A stretch of 64,000 nucleotides of DNA, taken from assembly GCF_003626595.1 (NCBI RefSeq), contig NZ_RBAK01000009.1:186001-250000 (forward strand), read 5' to 3'. A model generated the notes under the pieces. The model worked only from the letters and a program-made list of their open reading frames with translations, had not been told where the DNA came from and searched no databases. The DNA is from Micromonospora endolithica. GTDB lineage: Bacteria > Actinomycetota > Actinomycetes > Mycobacteriales > Micromonosporaceae. Below, piece after piece: positions 34,678 through 43,168 of this stretch (positions are counted from its first letter, which is position 1; each line of letters opens with the position of its first letter). Made by a program: the position numbers and the translations under genes.

Positions 34678-35337
34678 GTGCGTACCAGATCAGGACCGCG
34701 CGCCGCGGTGACGGCCGCGCTCGCCGCGGTGCTCGCCCTCGGCGGAGGCGGCTGCGCCCCGGTCGACGAGCCCACGCCCACGCCGAGCGGCGACGGCGGC
34801 AACGCCGCGCAGATGCTGGGGCAGCTCACCGTCGCCCAGGCGGGATCGATGCGGGGCTACAGCCGGGAGAAGTTCCCGCACTGGCGGGACACCGGCAAGA
34901 ACTGCGACGTCCGGGACACCGTCCTCAAGCGCGACGGCGAGAGCATCAAGCTCTCCGGCTGCAACGTGGTCGCCGGCCGCTGGGAGAGCGTGTACGACGG
35001 GCGAGCGTTCACCGATCCGTCCGACGTGGACATCGACCACATGGTGCCGTTGGCCAACGCGTGGCGGTCGGGCGCCGACGAGTGGGACGACGCGAAGCGG
35101 GGAAACTTCGCCAACGACCTGGAACAACCGCAGCTCATCGCGGTTTCTGCGACCTCCAACCGGGCAAAGGGTGACCAGGACCCGTCCCAGTGGAAACCGG
35201 CGAACCGGTCGTACTGGTGCCAGTACGCCGAGAACTGGGTCACGGTCAAGCACCACTGGCGGCTCACGGTGACGACAGCCGAGAAGGCCGCCCTGACCGA
35301 GATGTTGGAGGGCTGCACATGGGCGAGCAAGCCGTGA
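34678..35337 (+). CDS. Secreted HNH-nuclease-like lipoprotein (DUF1524/GmrSD C-terminal type)
   Basis: A protein of 219 residues. I prefer GTG 34678 (MRTRSGPRAAVTAALAA), 9 bases after GGAGGGG; GTG 34669 touches that site. A signal peptide ends at LALGGGGC, a weak lipobox. The nuclease part has VDIDHMVPLANAW with the catalytic His, then NDLEQPQLIAVSATSNRAKGD with the Asn residues of the HNH/DUF1524 fold, and paired cysteines (CDVRD, SGCNVV, WCQYA, EGCTW) that could form disulfides outside the cell. Probably an extracellular nuclease for DNA turnover or nutrition. Confidence 0.82.
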   Translation: MRTRSGPRAAVTAALAAVLALGGGGCAPVDEPTPTPSGDGGNAAQMLGQLTVAQAGSMRGYSREKFPHWRDTGKNCDVRDTVLKRDGESIKLSGCNVVAGRWESVYDGRAFTDPSDVDIDHMVPLANAWRSGADEWDDAKRGNFANDLEQPQLIAVSATSNRAKGDQDPSQWKPANRSYWCQYAENWVTVKHHWRLTVTTAEKAALTEMLEGCTWASKP

Positions 35338-35750
35338 CCGGAGCCGGGGCGACGCCCGCCCCGGAGCGGATGCCCGACGCGGGCGGTGACGACGCGGCCG
35401 CCGCGACCGGCAGCCCGAGCACCGCCGGGATGACCGCCGACGGTACGGCGGGCGCCGCCGCGCCGGGCGCCGGAATGAGCGCGGACGCCACCGGCGGCGG
35501 GGCGCAGAGTCGTACGGCCGACCTGGTGGCCGGGCCTGGCGGGGTGATGACCGACGAGGTGGGCGTGGTGACCGGGGAGCTGACCCTGCGCACCGAGTGG
35601 GCGGACGGCCAGGTCACGCTGTCGGTGCAGTACAAGGACGCCGAGGAGTGGTACGCGGTGACCGGTGGCCGGGCGGCGCTGGCCGACCCGGCCGGCGTGG
35701 ACGCGGTGCACACCATCGCGGTCGGCCTGCTCAACCGCCCCGAGGGCTGA
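35319..35750 (+). CDS. Hypothetical protein, 143 aa
   Basis: Starts at ATG 35319 with GGAGGG about 7 bases upstream and overlaps the end of the HNH gene by 19 bases, so translation is coupled. The first 80 residues are Ala/Gly/Thr-rich and probably disordered. The last 55 are well ordered (ELTLRTEWADGQVTLSVQYKDAEEWYAVTGG, then DAVHTIAVGLLNRPEG) and look like a small beta-alpha domain found in many micromonosporas. Function unknown. Confidence 0.6.
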   Translation: MGEQAVTGAGATPAPERMPDAGGDDAAAATGSPSTAGMTADGTAGAAAPGAGMSADATGGGAQSRTADLVAGPGGVMTDEVGVVTGELTLRTEWADGQVTLSVQYKDAEEWYAVTGGRAALADPAGVDAVHTIAVGLLNRPEG

Positions 35751-35764
35751 CCCGCCCCCGATCG

Positions 35765-35848
35765 GAAGGAAGGGCCCCTTCTTAACGCGCCTGGCGTTAA
35801 AAAGGGGCCCTTCCTCTACCGGAGGCGTTAATAAGGTGCCCTTCCTTA
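35765..35848. repeat. GGGGCCCC-palindrome repeats, copy 2
   Basis: Contains GGAAGGGCCCCTTCTTAACG and, facing it, TTAAAAAGGGGCCCTTCCT, then a third diverged unit with GTTAATAAGGTGCCCTTCC. Together they form a hairpin with arms facing each other around the word CGCCTGGCG. It lies between two convergent genes (stops 35750 and 35855) and so probably ends transcription from both. Confidence 0.8.
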
Positions 35849-35854
35849 CACTCC

Positions 35855-36955
35855 CTACACGTACGAGCCGGGCTCGCTGGGCGCGGAGACGCTGTGCGGC
35901 TCCTCGCCCTCGCCGGCCGGGCGGGTGAGCTGGGTCTTCACCTGGTGCGGCCGCAGCTCGCCGGACGCGATCGGCTCGGCGAAGTGGCAGGCCACCCGGC
36001 TGCCGCCGATGTCCCGCAGCACCGGCCGCTCGTCGGCGCAGCGGGTCGGCTGGGCCCACGGACAGCGGGTGTGGAACCGGCACCCCGACGGCGGGTTGGC
36101 CGGCGAGGGCAGGTCACCGCTGAGCAGGATCCGCTCCCGGCGGTCCTCCACGTCCGGGTCCGGCACCGGCACCGCCGACATCAGCGCCCGGGTGTAGGGG
36201 TGCAGCGGCTCGTTGTAGAGCCGGTCCGCCGGTGCCTCCTCGACCAGCGCACCCAAATACATCACGCCGACGGTGTCGGAGATGTGCCGGACGACGGCCA
36301 GATCGTGCGCGATGACCAGGTAGGTCAGGCCGAGGGTCTCCTGGAGTTCGTCCAGCAGGTTGACGACCTGCGCCTGGATCGACACGTCGAGGGCGGAGAC
36401 CGGCTCGTCGGCGACGATCAGTTCCGGTCCGAGCACCAGCGCGCGGGCGATGCCGATGCGCTGTCGCTGGCCGCCGGAGAACTCGTGCGGGTACCGGGAC
36501 AACGCCCAGCGGGGCAACCCGACCTTGTCCAGCGTCTCGCCGATGATCCGGCGGCGGTCGTCGCGGTCGGTGCCGATGCCGTGGGTCTGCAGTCCCTCGG
36601 TGAGGATCGACTCGACGTTCTGCCGGGGGTCCAGGCTCGACATCGGGTCCTGGAAGATCATCTGCATGCGGCGGCGCATCGTGCGGAGCTTGCCCGCCGG
36701 CAGCGTGGTCAGCTCGACACCGTCGAAGCTCACCTCACCGCTGGTGGGCGGGTTGAGCTGGAGCAGCGCCCGCCCGAGCGTGGACTTGCCGCAGCCGGAC
36801 TCGCCGACCAGCCCGTACGTCTTGCCGCGCGGGATGCGCAGGTCGACACCGTCGACCGCCTTCACATGCCCGACGGTCCGATCGAAGATGACTCCCCGGC
36901 GGATCGGGAAGTGCACCTTCAGGTCGCGGACCTCGACCAGGATGTCGTCACTCAC
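35855..36955 (-). CDS. dppF: Oligopeptide/dipeptide ABC transporter ATPase (DppF/OppF type)
   Basis: A protein of 366 residues from GTG 36953-36955 with GAGGAGGAG 5 bases upstream. Walker A is GESGCGKST, then Q-loop in IFQDPMSSLDPRQ, signature SGGQRQRIGIARAL, Walker B LIVADEPVSALD and switch His (VIAHDLAVV). The C-terminal oligo_HPY extension follows (HPYTRALMSAVPVPDP, then CRFHTRCPWA), typical of peptide importers. The start overlaps the stop of the previous gene by 4 bases. Confidence 0.93.
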   Translation of the reverse strand: MSDDILVEVRDLKVHFPIRRGVIFDRTVGHVKAVDGVDLRIPRGKTYGLVGESGCGKSTLGRALLQLNPPTSGEVSFDGVELTTLPAGKLRTMRRRMQMIFQDPMSSLDPRQNVESILTEGLQTHGIGTDRDDRRRIIGETLDKVGLPRWALSRYPHEFSGGQRQRIGIARALVLGPELIVADEPVSALDVSIQAQVVNLLDELQETLGLTYLVIAHDLAVVRHISDTVGVMYLGALVEEAPADRLYNEPLHPYTRALMSAVPVPDPDVEDRRERILLSGDLPSPANPPSGCRFHTRCPWAQPTRCADERPVLRDIGGSRVACHFAEPIASGELRPHQVKTQLTRPAGEGEEPHSVSAPSEPGSYV

Positions 36956-38067
36956 GCTGACTCCTCCTCGCGCGGGGCGGGGCCCAGGCCGGGCACCGTC
37001 GGCGGGTCGTCCGGGACGGCCTGTGCCGGCACCGAACCGGGCTGCGCCTGCGTCGGCACCACGGCACGGACGTCGTCGCCGGGCGCATAGCCGGCCACCG
37101 GCGCCGGGTTGACGCACCGGTAGCTGCGGCCGTGGTGGGCCAGCACCAACGCCGGCGGCTCCCCCACGCACGCGTCGACCCGTCGTTCGCAGCGGGGCGC
37201 GAACGCGCACCCGTCCGGCCACGGCAGGACGTCGCGCACCGAGCCGGGGATCGCGTTGAGTCGCTCACCGCGCCCGGCGTCCAGGCGGGGGACCGACCCG
37301 AGCAACCCCACGGTGTACGGGTGCCGCGGCTCGCGGAACAGCGGGCGGCGGCGGGCCGTCTCCACGACCCGACCGGCGTAGAGCACGTTGACCGTGTCGC
37401 ACATGCCGGCGACCACACCCAGGTCGTGCGTGATCATCAACAGCGCGGTGTCGGAGTCCCGGACCAGCCCCTTGAGCAGTTCCAGGATCTGCGCCTGGAT
37501 GGTGACGTCCAGCGCCGTGGTCGGCTCGTCGGCGATGAGCAGCCGGGGTTGGCAGGCCACCGCCATCGCGATCAGGGCGCGCTGGCGCATGCCGCCGGAG
37601 AGCTGGTGCGGGTACTCCTTGAGCCGCCGCCTCGGGTCGGGGATGCCGACCCGGTCGAGCAGCTCGGCCGCCTCCTTCTCCGCCGCCGCGCCCTTCATGC
37701 CCCGGTGCCGGGTGAGCACCTCGGTCACCTGGAGCCCGATCGGGATCACCGGGTTCAGCGAGGACAGCGGATCCTGGAAGATCATCGCGATGTCCCGGCC
37801 CCGGATGTCCCGGCGGGACCGGTCGTCCAGCTGGAGCAGGTCGGTGCCGTCGAAGACGGCCTTGCCGCCCACCGCCAGGCCCGGCTGCTTGGGCAGCAGG
37901 CCCATGATGGCCAGCGACGTGACGCTCTTGCCGCAGCCGGATTCGCCGACCAGACCGACGACCTCGCCGGCATCGACCGAGAAGGACACCCCGTCGACCG
38001 CGTGCACGGTGCGCTGACCGCGCCGGGCGAAGGTGACCGAGAGGTCTTCGACTTCAAGCAGTGCCAT
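36952..38067 (-). CDS. dppD: Oligopeptide/dipeptide ABC transporter ATPase (DppD/OppD type)
   Basis: A protein of 371 residues from ATG 38065-38067. Walker A GESGCGKSV, Q-loop IFQDPLSSLNPV, signature LSGGMRQRALIAMA, Walker B LLIADEPTTALD, switch His MITHDLGVV, and the oligo_HPY tail (HPYTVGLLGSVP, CAFAPRCERR). An extra Pro-rich tail of about 50 residues is less usual. It forms the nucleotide-binding heterodimer with the next gene, with which it overlaps by 4 bases. Confidence 0.93.
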   Translation of the reverse strand: MALLEVEDLSVTFARRGQRTVHAVDGVSFSVDAGEVVGLVGESGCGKSVTSLAIMGLLPKQPGLAVGGKAVFDGTDLLQLDDRSRRDIRGRDIAMIFQDPLSSLNPVIPIGLQVTEVLTRHRGMKGAAAEKEAAELLDRVGIPDPRRRLKEYPHQLSGGMRQRALIAMAVACQPRLLIADEPTTALDVTIQAQILELLKGLVRDSDTALLMITHDLGVVAGMCDTVNVLYAGRVVETARRRPLFREPRHPYTVGLLGSVPRLDAGRGERLNAIPGSVRDVLPWPDGCAFAPRCERRVDACVGEPPALVLAHHGRSYRCVNPAPVAGYAPGDDVRAVVPTQAQPGSVPAQAVPDDPPTVPGLGPAPREEESA

Positions 38068-38073
38068 GGTGTT

Positions 38074-39030
38074 CTACTTCCGCAGCTTCGGGTCGAGGGC
38101 CTCGCGCATCGCCTCACCGAGCAGGGTGAAACCGAGCGCGGTGATGATGATGGCCACCGCGGGCAGGATCGCCAGCCGGGGCGCGGAGTCGAGGTACGGC
38201 TGGGCGTCGGCGAGCATCACACCCCACTCCGGGATGGAGGCGTCGTTGTTGCCCAGGCCCAGGAAGGACAGCGCCGCCGCCTCGATGATCGCGGTGGCCA
38301 GGGTGAGCGTGGCCTGCACGATGACCGGAGCCAGCGAGTTGGGCACCACGTGGGTCAGGGCGATCTTCGGCTTCTTCACCCCGAGCGAGGTCGCGGCCAG
38401 CACATAGTCGCTGTTCGACTGGGCGATCATCGAGCCGCGCAGCAGCCGGGCGAAGACCGGCACCGACACCACGCCCACCGCGATCATGACCGTGGTGAGT
38501 CCGGCGCCGAGCAGGGCCGCGATGCTGATCGCCAGCAGCAGGCTCGGCATGGCCAGCAGCATGTCGATGAAGCGCATGAGCACGTTGTCGATCGCCCGGC
38601 CCCACCGGCCGCCGAGGCCGGCGGCGGCACCGGCCACGCCACCGATCAGTGATCCGACGGCGAGGCCGATCAGGGTGGCGACGATGCCCACCAGCAGGGT
38701 CTGCCGGGCACCGACGATCATCCGGCTGAACTCGTCCCGACCGAGCTGGTCGGTGCCGAACCAGTTCTCCGCGCGCGGTCCCGGGAAGTCACCCAGCCGG
38801 ACCTCGCCCTTCCACAGCTGGGCGTCCGGCGCGTGCGGGACCAGGAGCGGCCCGACCAGGGCGACCAGGACGAAGAGCGCCAGGATCACCGTGCCGATGA
38901 TGGCCGCCGGGTTGCGGCGCAGCCGGCGGAACGCCTCCTGCCAGAGGCTGACGCCGCGCTCGTCGTCGCGGGCGGCCGTCTCGGCGAGCCGGTCGATCTT
39001 TTCCTTCTTCTTGCTGGGGCTGATCGTCAT
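38074..39030 (-). CDS. dppC: Peptide ABC transporter permease (DppC/OppC type)
   Basis: A protein of 318 residues from ATG 39028-39030. The N-terminal OppC_N region (RRNPAAIIGTVILALFVLVALVGPLL) is followed by HFGTDQLGRDEFSRMIVGAR-type ENWFGTDQLGRDEFSR, five TM segments and the EAA loop (YVLAATSLGVKKPKIALTHVVPN). It contacts the ATPases from the membrane. The start overlaps the DppB stop by 4 bases (ATGA). Confidence 0.92.
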   Translation of the reverse strand: MTISPSKKKEKIDRLAETAARDDERGVSLWQEAFRRLRRNPAAIIGTVILALFVLVALVGPLLVPHAPDAQLWKGEVRLGDFPGPRAENWFGTDQLGRDEFSRMIVGARQTLLVGIVATLIGLAVGSLIGGVAGAAAGLGGRWGRAIDNVLMRFIDMLLAMPSLLLAISIAALLGAGLTTVMIAVGVVSVPVFARLLRGSMIAQSNSDYVLAATSLGVKKPKIALTHVVPNSLAPVIVQATLTLATAIIEAAALSFLGLGNNDASIPEWGVMLADAQPYLDSAPRLAILPAVAIIITALGFTLLGEAMREALDPKLRK

Positions 39031-40031
39031 CGGACCCTCACCCTCGGGTCGATAAAGCTGTAGGAGAGGTCGACCAGGAGGTTCACCAGCACGTACACCA
39101 CCGCGATGATCAGGATGAAGCCCATCAGCACCGGGTAGTCGCGCTGGCCGATGGCCTCGGCGACGAACGCTCCGATGCCGCTGAAGGCGAAGACGGTCTC
39201 GGTGAGCACCGCACCGGAGAGCAGCAGGCCGGTCTGGAGGCCGATCGAGGTGACCACCGGGAGCATGGAGTTGCGCAGGACGTGCCGGCCGCGAACGGTC
39301 CGCTCGGTCAGGCCCTTGGCCTCGGCGGTCCGCACGAAGTCCTCGTTGAGCACCTCCAGCACGCTGGCCCGGGTGATCCGCACGATGATCGCCAGCGGGA
39401 TGCTGGCCAGCGCGATACCCGGCAGCACCAGGTGCCAGAGGGCGTCGGCGGCGGCGTCCCACTCCCGGGTCATCAGCCCGTCGAGGACGAAGAAGTTGGT
39501 GATCCGGGTCGCGCCCAGGGTCGGGTCCTGCCGCCCGCTGGACGGGAACCAGCCCAGGTTCTCCGCGAAGATCGCCTTGAGCACGAAGGCGAGGAAGAAG
39601 ACCGGGATGCAGATGCCGATCAGCGAACCGCCCACCGACAGGTGGTCCAGCAGCCGGCCGCGGCGGCGGGCCGCCAGGTAGCCGAGCGGGATGCCGATGC
39701 CGACCGCGATCACCATCGCGGTGATGGACAGCTCCACCGTGCCGGGGAAGCGCTCCAGGAACTCGGTGACCACCGACCGCTTGGTCGAGGTGGAGGTGCC
39801 GAGGTCGAGCCGGATCAGCCGGCGGACGAAACGGCCGTACTGCACCAGGATCGGCTCGTCCAGGCCCATGCTGCGGCGGATCTGGGCGCGCATCTCGGGC
39901 GTGCCGCGCTCGCCGAGGATCGCGGTCTCCGGACCGCCGGGTAGCCGGCGGAGCCAGATGAAGAGCAGGAGGGAGAGCCCGAACAGCGTCGGTATCAGCT
40001 GGAGCAGGCGTCTGACGATGAACCGGAACAC
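39027..40031 (-). CDS. dppB: Peptide ABC transporter permease (DppB/OppB type)
   Basis: A protein of 334 residues from GTG 40029-40031. It begins FRFIVRRLLQLIPTLFGLSLLLF, the standard OppB opening, with six TM segments, and the EAA loop is DFVRTAEAKGLTERTVRGRH. It ends SYSFIDPRVRVR, as do most members. With DppC it forms the channel. A perfect hairpin separates it from the binding-protein gene. Confidence 0.93.
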   Translation of the reverse strand: MFRFIVRRLLQLIPTLFGLSLLLFIWLRRLPGGPETAILGERGTPEMRAQIRRSMGLDEPILVQYGRFVRRLIRLDLGTSTSTKRSVVTEFLERFPGTVELSITAMVIAVGIGIPLGYLAARRRGRLLDHLSVGGSLIGICIPVFFLAFVLKAIFAENLGWFPSSGRQDPTLGATRITNFFVLDGLMTREWDAAADALWHLVLPGIALASIPLAIIVRITRASVLEVLNEDFVRTAEAKGLTERTVRGRHVLRNSMLPVVTSIGLQTGLLLSGAVLTETVFAFSGIGAFVAEAIGQRDYPVLMGFILIIAVVYVLVNLLVDLSYSFIDPRVRVR

Positions 40032-40059
40032 GGTGACCTCGAAGGGGGTACGGAGGGCT

Positions 40060-40094
40060 GCGGGCGGGCGCTGTGAATCACAGCGCCCGCCCGC
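40060..40094 (-). terminator. Perfect 17-bp inverted repeat between dppA and dppB
   Basis: Arms 40060-40076 and 40078-40094 pair perfectly around one base. In the mRNA it would form a strong hairpin with the loop opened to a few bases. No T run follows, so it may act as a partial terminator or as a 3' stabiliser that keeps binding-protein mRNA in excess over the rest of the operon. Confidence 0.7.
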
Positions 40095-40111
40095 GTTCCT
40101 GGTGCGTCAGG

Positions 40112-41776
40112 TCAGGACTTGAACTCGGCGGTGGCGTACCGCTCGTCGGTGAGCGGGCTCGCCTTGATCCCGGTCACGTCCTTGCCGAACACGATCGCCG
40201 GCGGCGAGTGCGACACCGGCACACCCGGCAGGAAGTCCATGATCGCCTTGTTCAGCGCCTTGTACTTCTCCACCCGGGCCGCCGGGTCGGCGGTCGAGTC
40301 CGCGTCCTTGAACTGGGCGAAGAGGGCCGGGTTGTTGAAGCCCCACTCGTCCTTCTGCCGGTCGAAGAAGGTGCCGATGAAGTTGTAGCCGTCGCCGTAG
40401 TCACCGGTCCAGCCCAGGAAGTGCAGGTCGTGCTTGGCGCCGGAGGTGGTGGCGTTCAGGTAGTCCGGGCTCCACTTCAGCGGGATCGGCTGCACGTTGA
40501 TGCCGACCGCCTTGAGGTCCGCCGAGAGCAGCTCGAAGATGTCCTTCGGGCTCGGCATGTAGGGCCGGGTGACCTCGGTCGGGTAGTGGAACCGCAGGCT
40601 CAGGTTCGACGCGCCGGCCTCGGCCAGCAGCTGCTTGGCCTTCTCCGGGTTGTAGTCGTAGTTGGTGACCTCGCCGTTCCAGCCCTCGACGGTGTCCGGG
40701 AAGAAGTTCAGCGCCACCTTCGCGCCCGGCGGGAGCTTGGAGTCGACCAGGGCCTGACGGTTGAGCGCGTGCGCGATCGCCTGCCGGACCTTGATGTCGG
40801 CCAGCTTCGGGTTCCCCTTCTGGTTGATCGCCAGGTAGAGGATGTTGAAGGCCGGGCGGGTGAGGACGTTGAAGCCCTCGTTCTTCAGCGGGTCGACGTC
40901 GGCCGGACCGACCAGGTCGTAACCCTGGATGTCGCCGGAACGCAGCGCCTGCTTGCGCGCGTTCTCCTCGGAGATGGTCTTGAAGATGAGGGTCTTCAGC
41001 TTGGCCTTGTTGCCGGCGTAGTCCTCGTTGCGCTCCAGGGTCAGCGTCTTGTTCGCGACGTCCCAGGACTTGAACTTGAACGGGCCGGTGCCGGTCGGGT
41101 GCGCCGTGGCGTACTCGGGGTACTTGATGTCCTCGGCGGTGCCGCCGACGTTGCTGGCGTCGTACTGCTCCAGGGCCTTCGGGCTGTGGATCGAGAACGA
41201 CGGGAGCATCAGCGCGGCCGGGACCTTGCTGGAGACCCGGGTGAAGGCCAGGTCGACGGTCGTCGCGTCCTTGGCGGTGCAGGACTTGAAGAGGCTCTCG
41301 CCCAGCTCGGGGGACTCGTTCTTGGCGAAGCCGCCCATGACGTCCTGCCAGTACGCGGTCACGTCCGGGCTCTGCATGAGGCCCTTGGCGTTGTACCAGC
41401 GGTTGAAGTTGACGCAGACGGCCTCGGCGTTGAAGTCGGTGCCGTCGTGGAACTTCACGCCCGAGCGCAGCTTGAAGGTCCAGGTGGTGCCGGCGGCGTC
41501 CGGGGTCCAGGACTCGGCCAGGCCGGGAGTGACCTTGGTGCCACCCTCCTCCGGACGGACCAGCGTCTCGAAGACCTGACGCGCCACGCGCAGCGACTCA
41601 CCGTCGCTGGCGAAGCTCGGGTCGAGCACCTTCGGGTCTCCGGCTACACCGAAGACGAGTACGTCCTTCTTGCTACCGCCGGAAGTGTCATCGCGGTCGC
41701 TCTCGGCACAGCCTGCAACCGCGAGGGCCGCGACCGCAATGGCCGCGACGGCGGCCTTCGGCCTGGATGCACGCAT
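40112..41776 (-). CDS. dppA: Peptide ABC transporter substrate-binding lipoprotein
   Basis: A protein of 554 residues from ATG 41774-41776 with a signal peptide and lipobox AVAGCAE. The SBP_bac_5 signatures are present: LAESWTPDAAGTTWTFKLRSGVKFHDG, HPTGTGPFKFKSWD, RQAIAHALNRQALV and DYLNATTSGAKHDLHFLGW. It is tethered outside and delivers oligopeptides (or nickel, opines or sugars; specificity cannot be read) to the DppBC channel. First gene of the minus-strand operon. Confidence 0.94.
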   Translation of the reverse strand: MRASRPKAAVAAIAVAALAVAGCAESDRDDTSGGSKKDVLVFGVAGDPKVLDPSFASDGESLRVARQVFETLVRPEEGGTKVTPGLAESWTPDAAGTTWTFKLRSGVKFHDGTDFNAEAVCVNFNRWYNAKGLMQSPDVTAYWQDVMGGFAKNESPELGESLFKSCTAKDATTVDLAFTRVSSKVPAALMLPSFSIHSPKALEQYDASNVGGTAEDIKYPEYATAHPTGTGPFKFKSWDVANKTLTLERNEDYAGNKAKLKTLIFKTISEENARKQALRSGDIQGYDLVGPADVDPLKNEGFNVLTRPAFNILYLAINQKGNPKLADIKVRQAIAHALNRQALVDSKLPPGAKVALNFFPDTVEGWNGEVTNYDYNPEKAKQLLAEAGASNLSLRFHYPTEVTRPYMPSPKDIFELLSADLKAVGINVQPIPLKWSPDYLNATTSGAKHDLHFLGWTGDYGDGYNFIGTFFDRQKDEWGFNNPALFAQFKDADSTADPAARVEKYKALNKAIMDFLPGVPVSHSPPAIVFGKDVTGIKASPLTDERYATAEFKS

Positions 41777-42066
41777 CGTGCTTCACCTCGTCCTTGGGGG
41801 TACGGACAACGTGGTGACAGGGGTCACCGATGGCGGTGACCATAGCTCCCGGGCCGACGCTGCGGAAACAGCCGGATGGACGGTTGGTATCGGATCGTGT
41901 CTTTGCCGCCTTCTGACCGACGATTCGAAGGTCAGACGTCCCGTTCGCCGAATGATCTCGATCCACGATGCCAAACTGTTACGTCACACCTGCTCTGGTG
42001 ACCATTCTGTGTCAGACGGGCCCGGCCTGGTCGGAGCGCGGGCCGAGCCACGTCGACACCGGTCGG
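41777..42066. other. Gene-free region upstream of dppA
   Basis: About 290 bases between the dppA start and the recR stop. It includes an inverted repeat GGTGAC (41813-41818) with GTCACC (41822-41827) and an AT-richer stretch at about 41955-42015 that may hold the dppA promoter. No gene seen. Confidence 0.5.
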
Positions 42067-42660
42067 TCAGACCGCCCTGCGGCCCTCGAAGGCCCGACCG
42101 AGGGTGATCTCGTCGGCGTACTCCAGGTCGCCACCGACCGGCAGGCCACTGGCCAGCCGGGTCACTGCGATGCCCATCGGCTTGACCATCAACGCGAGGT
42201 AGGTGGCCGTCGCCTCACCCTCGGTGTTCGGGTCGGTGGCCAGGATCAGCTCCCGCACCGAACCGCTGCCCAACCGGGTCATCAGCTCCCGGATGCGCAG
42301 GTTGTCCGGCCCGATGCCCTCCAGTGGATTGATCGCGCCACCGAGCACGTGGTAGCGGCCACGGAACTCCCCGGTCCGCTCGATCGCCACCACGTCCTTG
42401 GGCTCCTCGACCACGCAGAGCACCTCGTCGGTGCGGCGCGGGTCCCGGCAGATCCGGCACTGGTCGGACTCGGCCACGTTGTAGCAGGTGGTGCAGAAGC
42501 GGACCAGTTCCTTGACCTTGCGCAACGCGCCGGCCAGCCGGGTGACGTCGGCCGGGTCCGCGGACAGCACGTGGAAGGCGATCCGCTGGGCGCTCTTCGG
42601 GCCCACACCCGGCAGCCGGCCCAACTCGTCGATCAGGTCCTGGATGGCGCCCTCGTACAT
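42067..42660 (-). CDS. recR: Recombination protein RecR
   Basis: A protein of 197 residues from ATG 42658-42660. Helix-hairpin-helix LGRLPGVGPKSAQRIAFHVL, the four-Cys zinc finger (CTTCYNV...CRIC), the Toprim domain VLCVVEEPKDVVAIERTG and ILATDPNTEGEATATYL, and the C-terminal GMAVTRLASGLPVGGDLEYAD-type segment. It loads RecA at gaps with RecO and RecF. Co-transcribed with ybaB, 7 bases upstream. Confidence 0.97.
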   Translation of the reverse strand: MYEGAIQDLIDELGRLPGVGPKSAQRIAFHVLSADPADVTRLAGALRKVKELVRFCTTCYNVAESDQCRICRDPRRTDEVLCVVEEPKDVVAIERTGEFRGRYHVLGGAINPLEGIGPDNLRIRELMTRLGSGSVRELILATDPNTEGEATATYLALMVKPMGIAVTRLASGLPVGGDLEYADEITLGRAFEGRRAV

Positions 42661-42667
42661 CGGTGGC

Positions 42668-43000
42668 TCAGAAACCGGGCAGGCCGAGGCCGCCCATGCC
42701 ACCCGAGACCGGGCCCATCTTCTGCTCGGTCAACTCCCGTGCCGCCTCGGCGGCGTTGTGCACGGCCGCGACGACCAGGTCCTCCAGGGTCTCCACGTCG
42801 TCCGGGTCGACGGCCTTCGGGTCGATCCGGACGGACTTCAGCTCACCCGTGCCGGCGACGGTCGCGGTCACCAGGCCACCGCCGGAGGTGCCGGTCAACT
42901 CCGCCTCCGCCAGCTCGGCCTGCGCCTTGGCGATCTGCTGCTGCATCTTCTGCGCCTGCTTCAGCATCTGCTGCATGTTCGGCTGTCCACCTGGGCGCAC
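42668..43000 (-). CDS. YbaB/EbfC-family nucleoid-associated protein
   Basis: A protein of 110 residues from GTG 42998-43000 behind GAGAAGGAG. It shows the YbaB pattern: MQQMLKQAQKMQQQIAKAQAEL, the GGGLVTATVAGTGELKSVRIDP strand pair, and LEDLVVAAVHNAAEAARELTEQ. A small dimeric DNA-binding protein. Its place between dnaX and recR is conserved across bacteria. Confidence 0.94.
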   Translation of the reverse strand: MRPGGQPNMQQMLKQAQKMQQQIAKAQAELAEAELTGTSGGGLVTATVAGTGELKSVRIDPKAVDPDDVETLEDLVVAAVHNAAEAARELTEQKMGPVSGGMGGLGLPGF

Positions 43001-43168
43001 GGAAGGCTCCTTCTCGCACTCGTCTGCTCGGCCGCCGACCAGCCTAACCGCCGTGACCGACACCGCCCCGGCCGGTGCGTCCGCGGAATCCGCGCCGACA
43101 GGACACCGCCCGACCCCGATACGTGTGCTCCCCCTCGCACCCGCTGATGAGCGCCGGGGACCACCCTT

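Noticed and set aside
41813..41827. BldD-type operator upstream of dppA
   Set aside because: GGTGAC and GTCACC are symmetric, but the match to the BldD consensus is loose and only one copy is present, so I do not name a factor.
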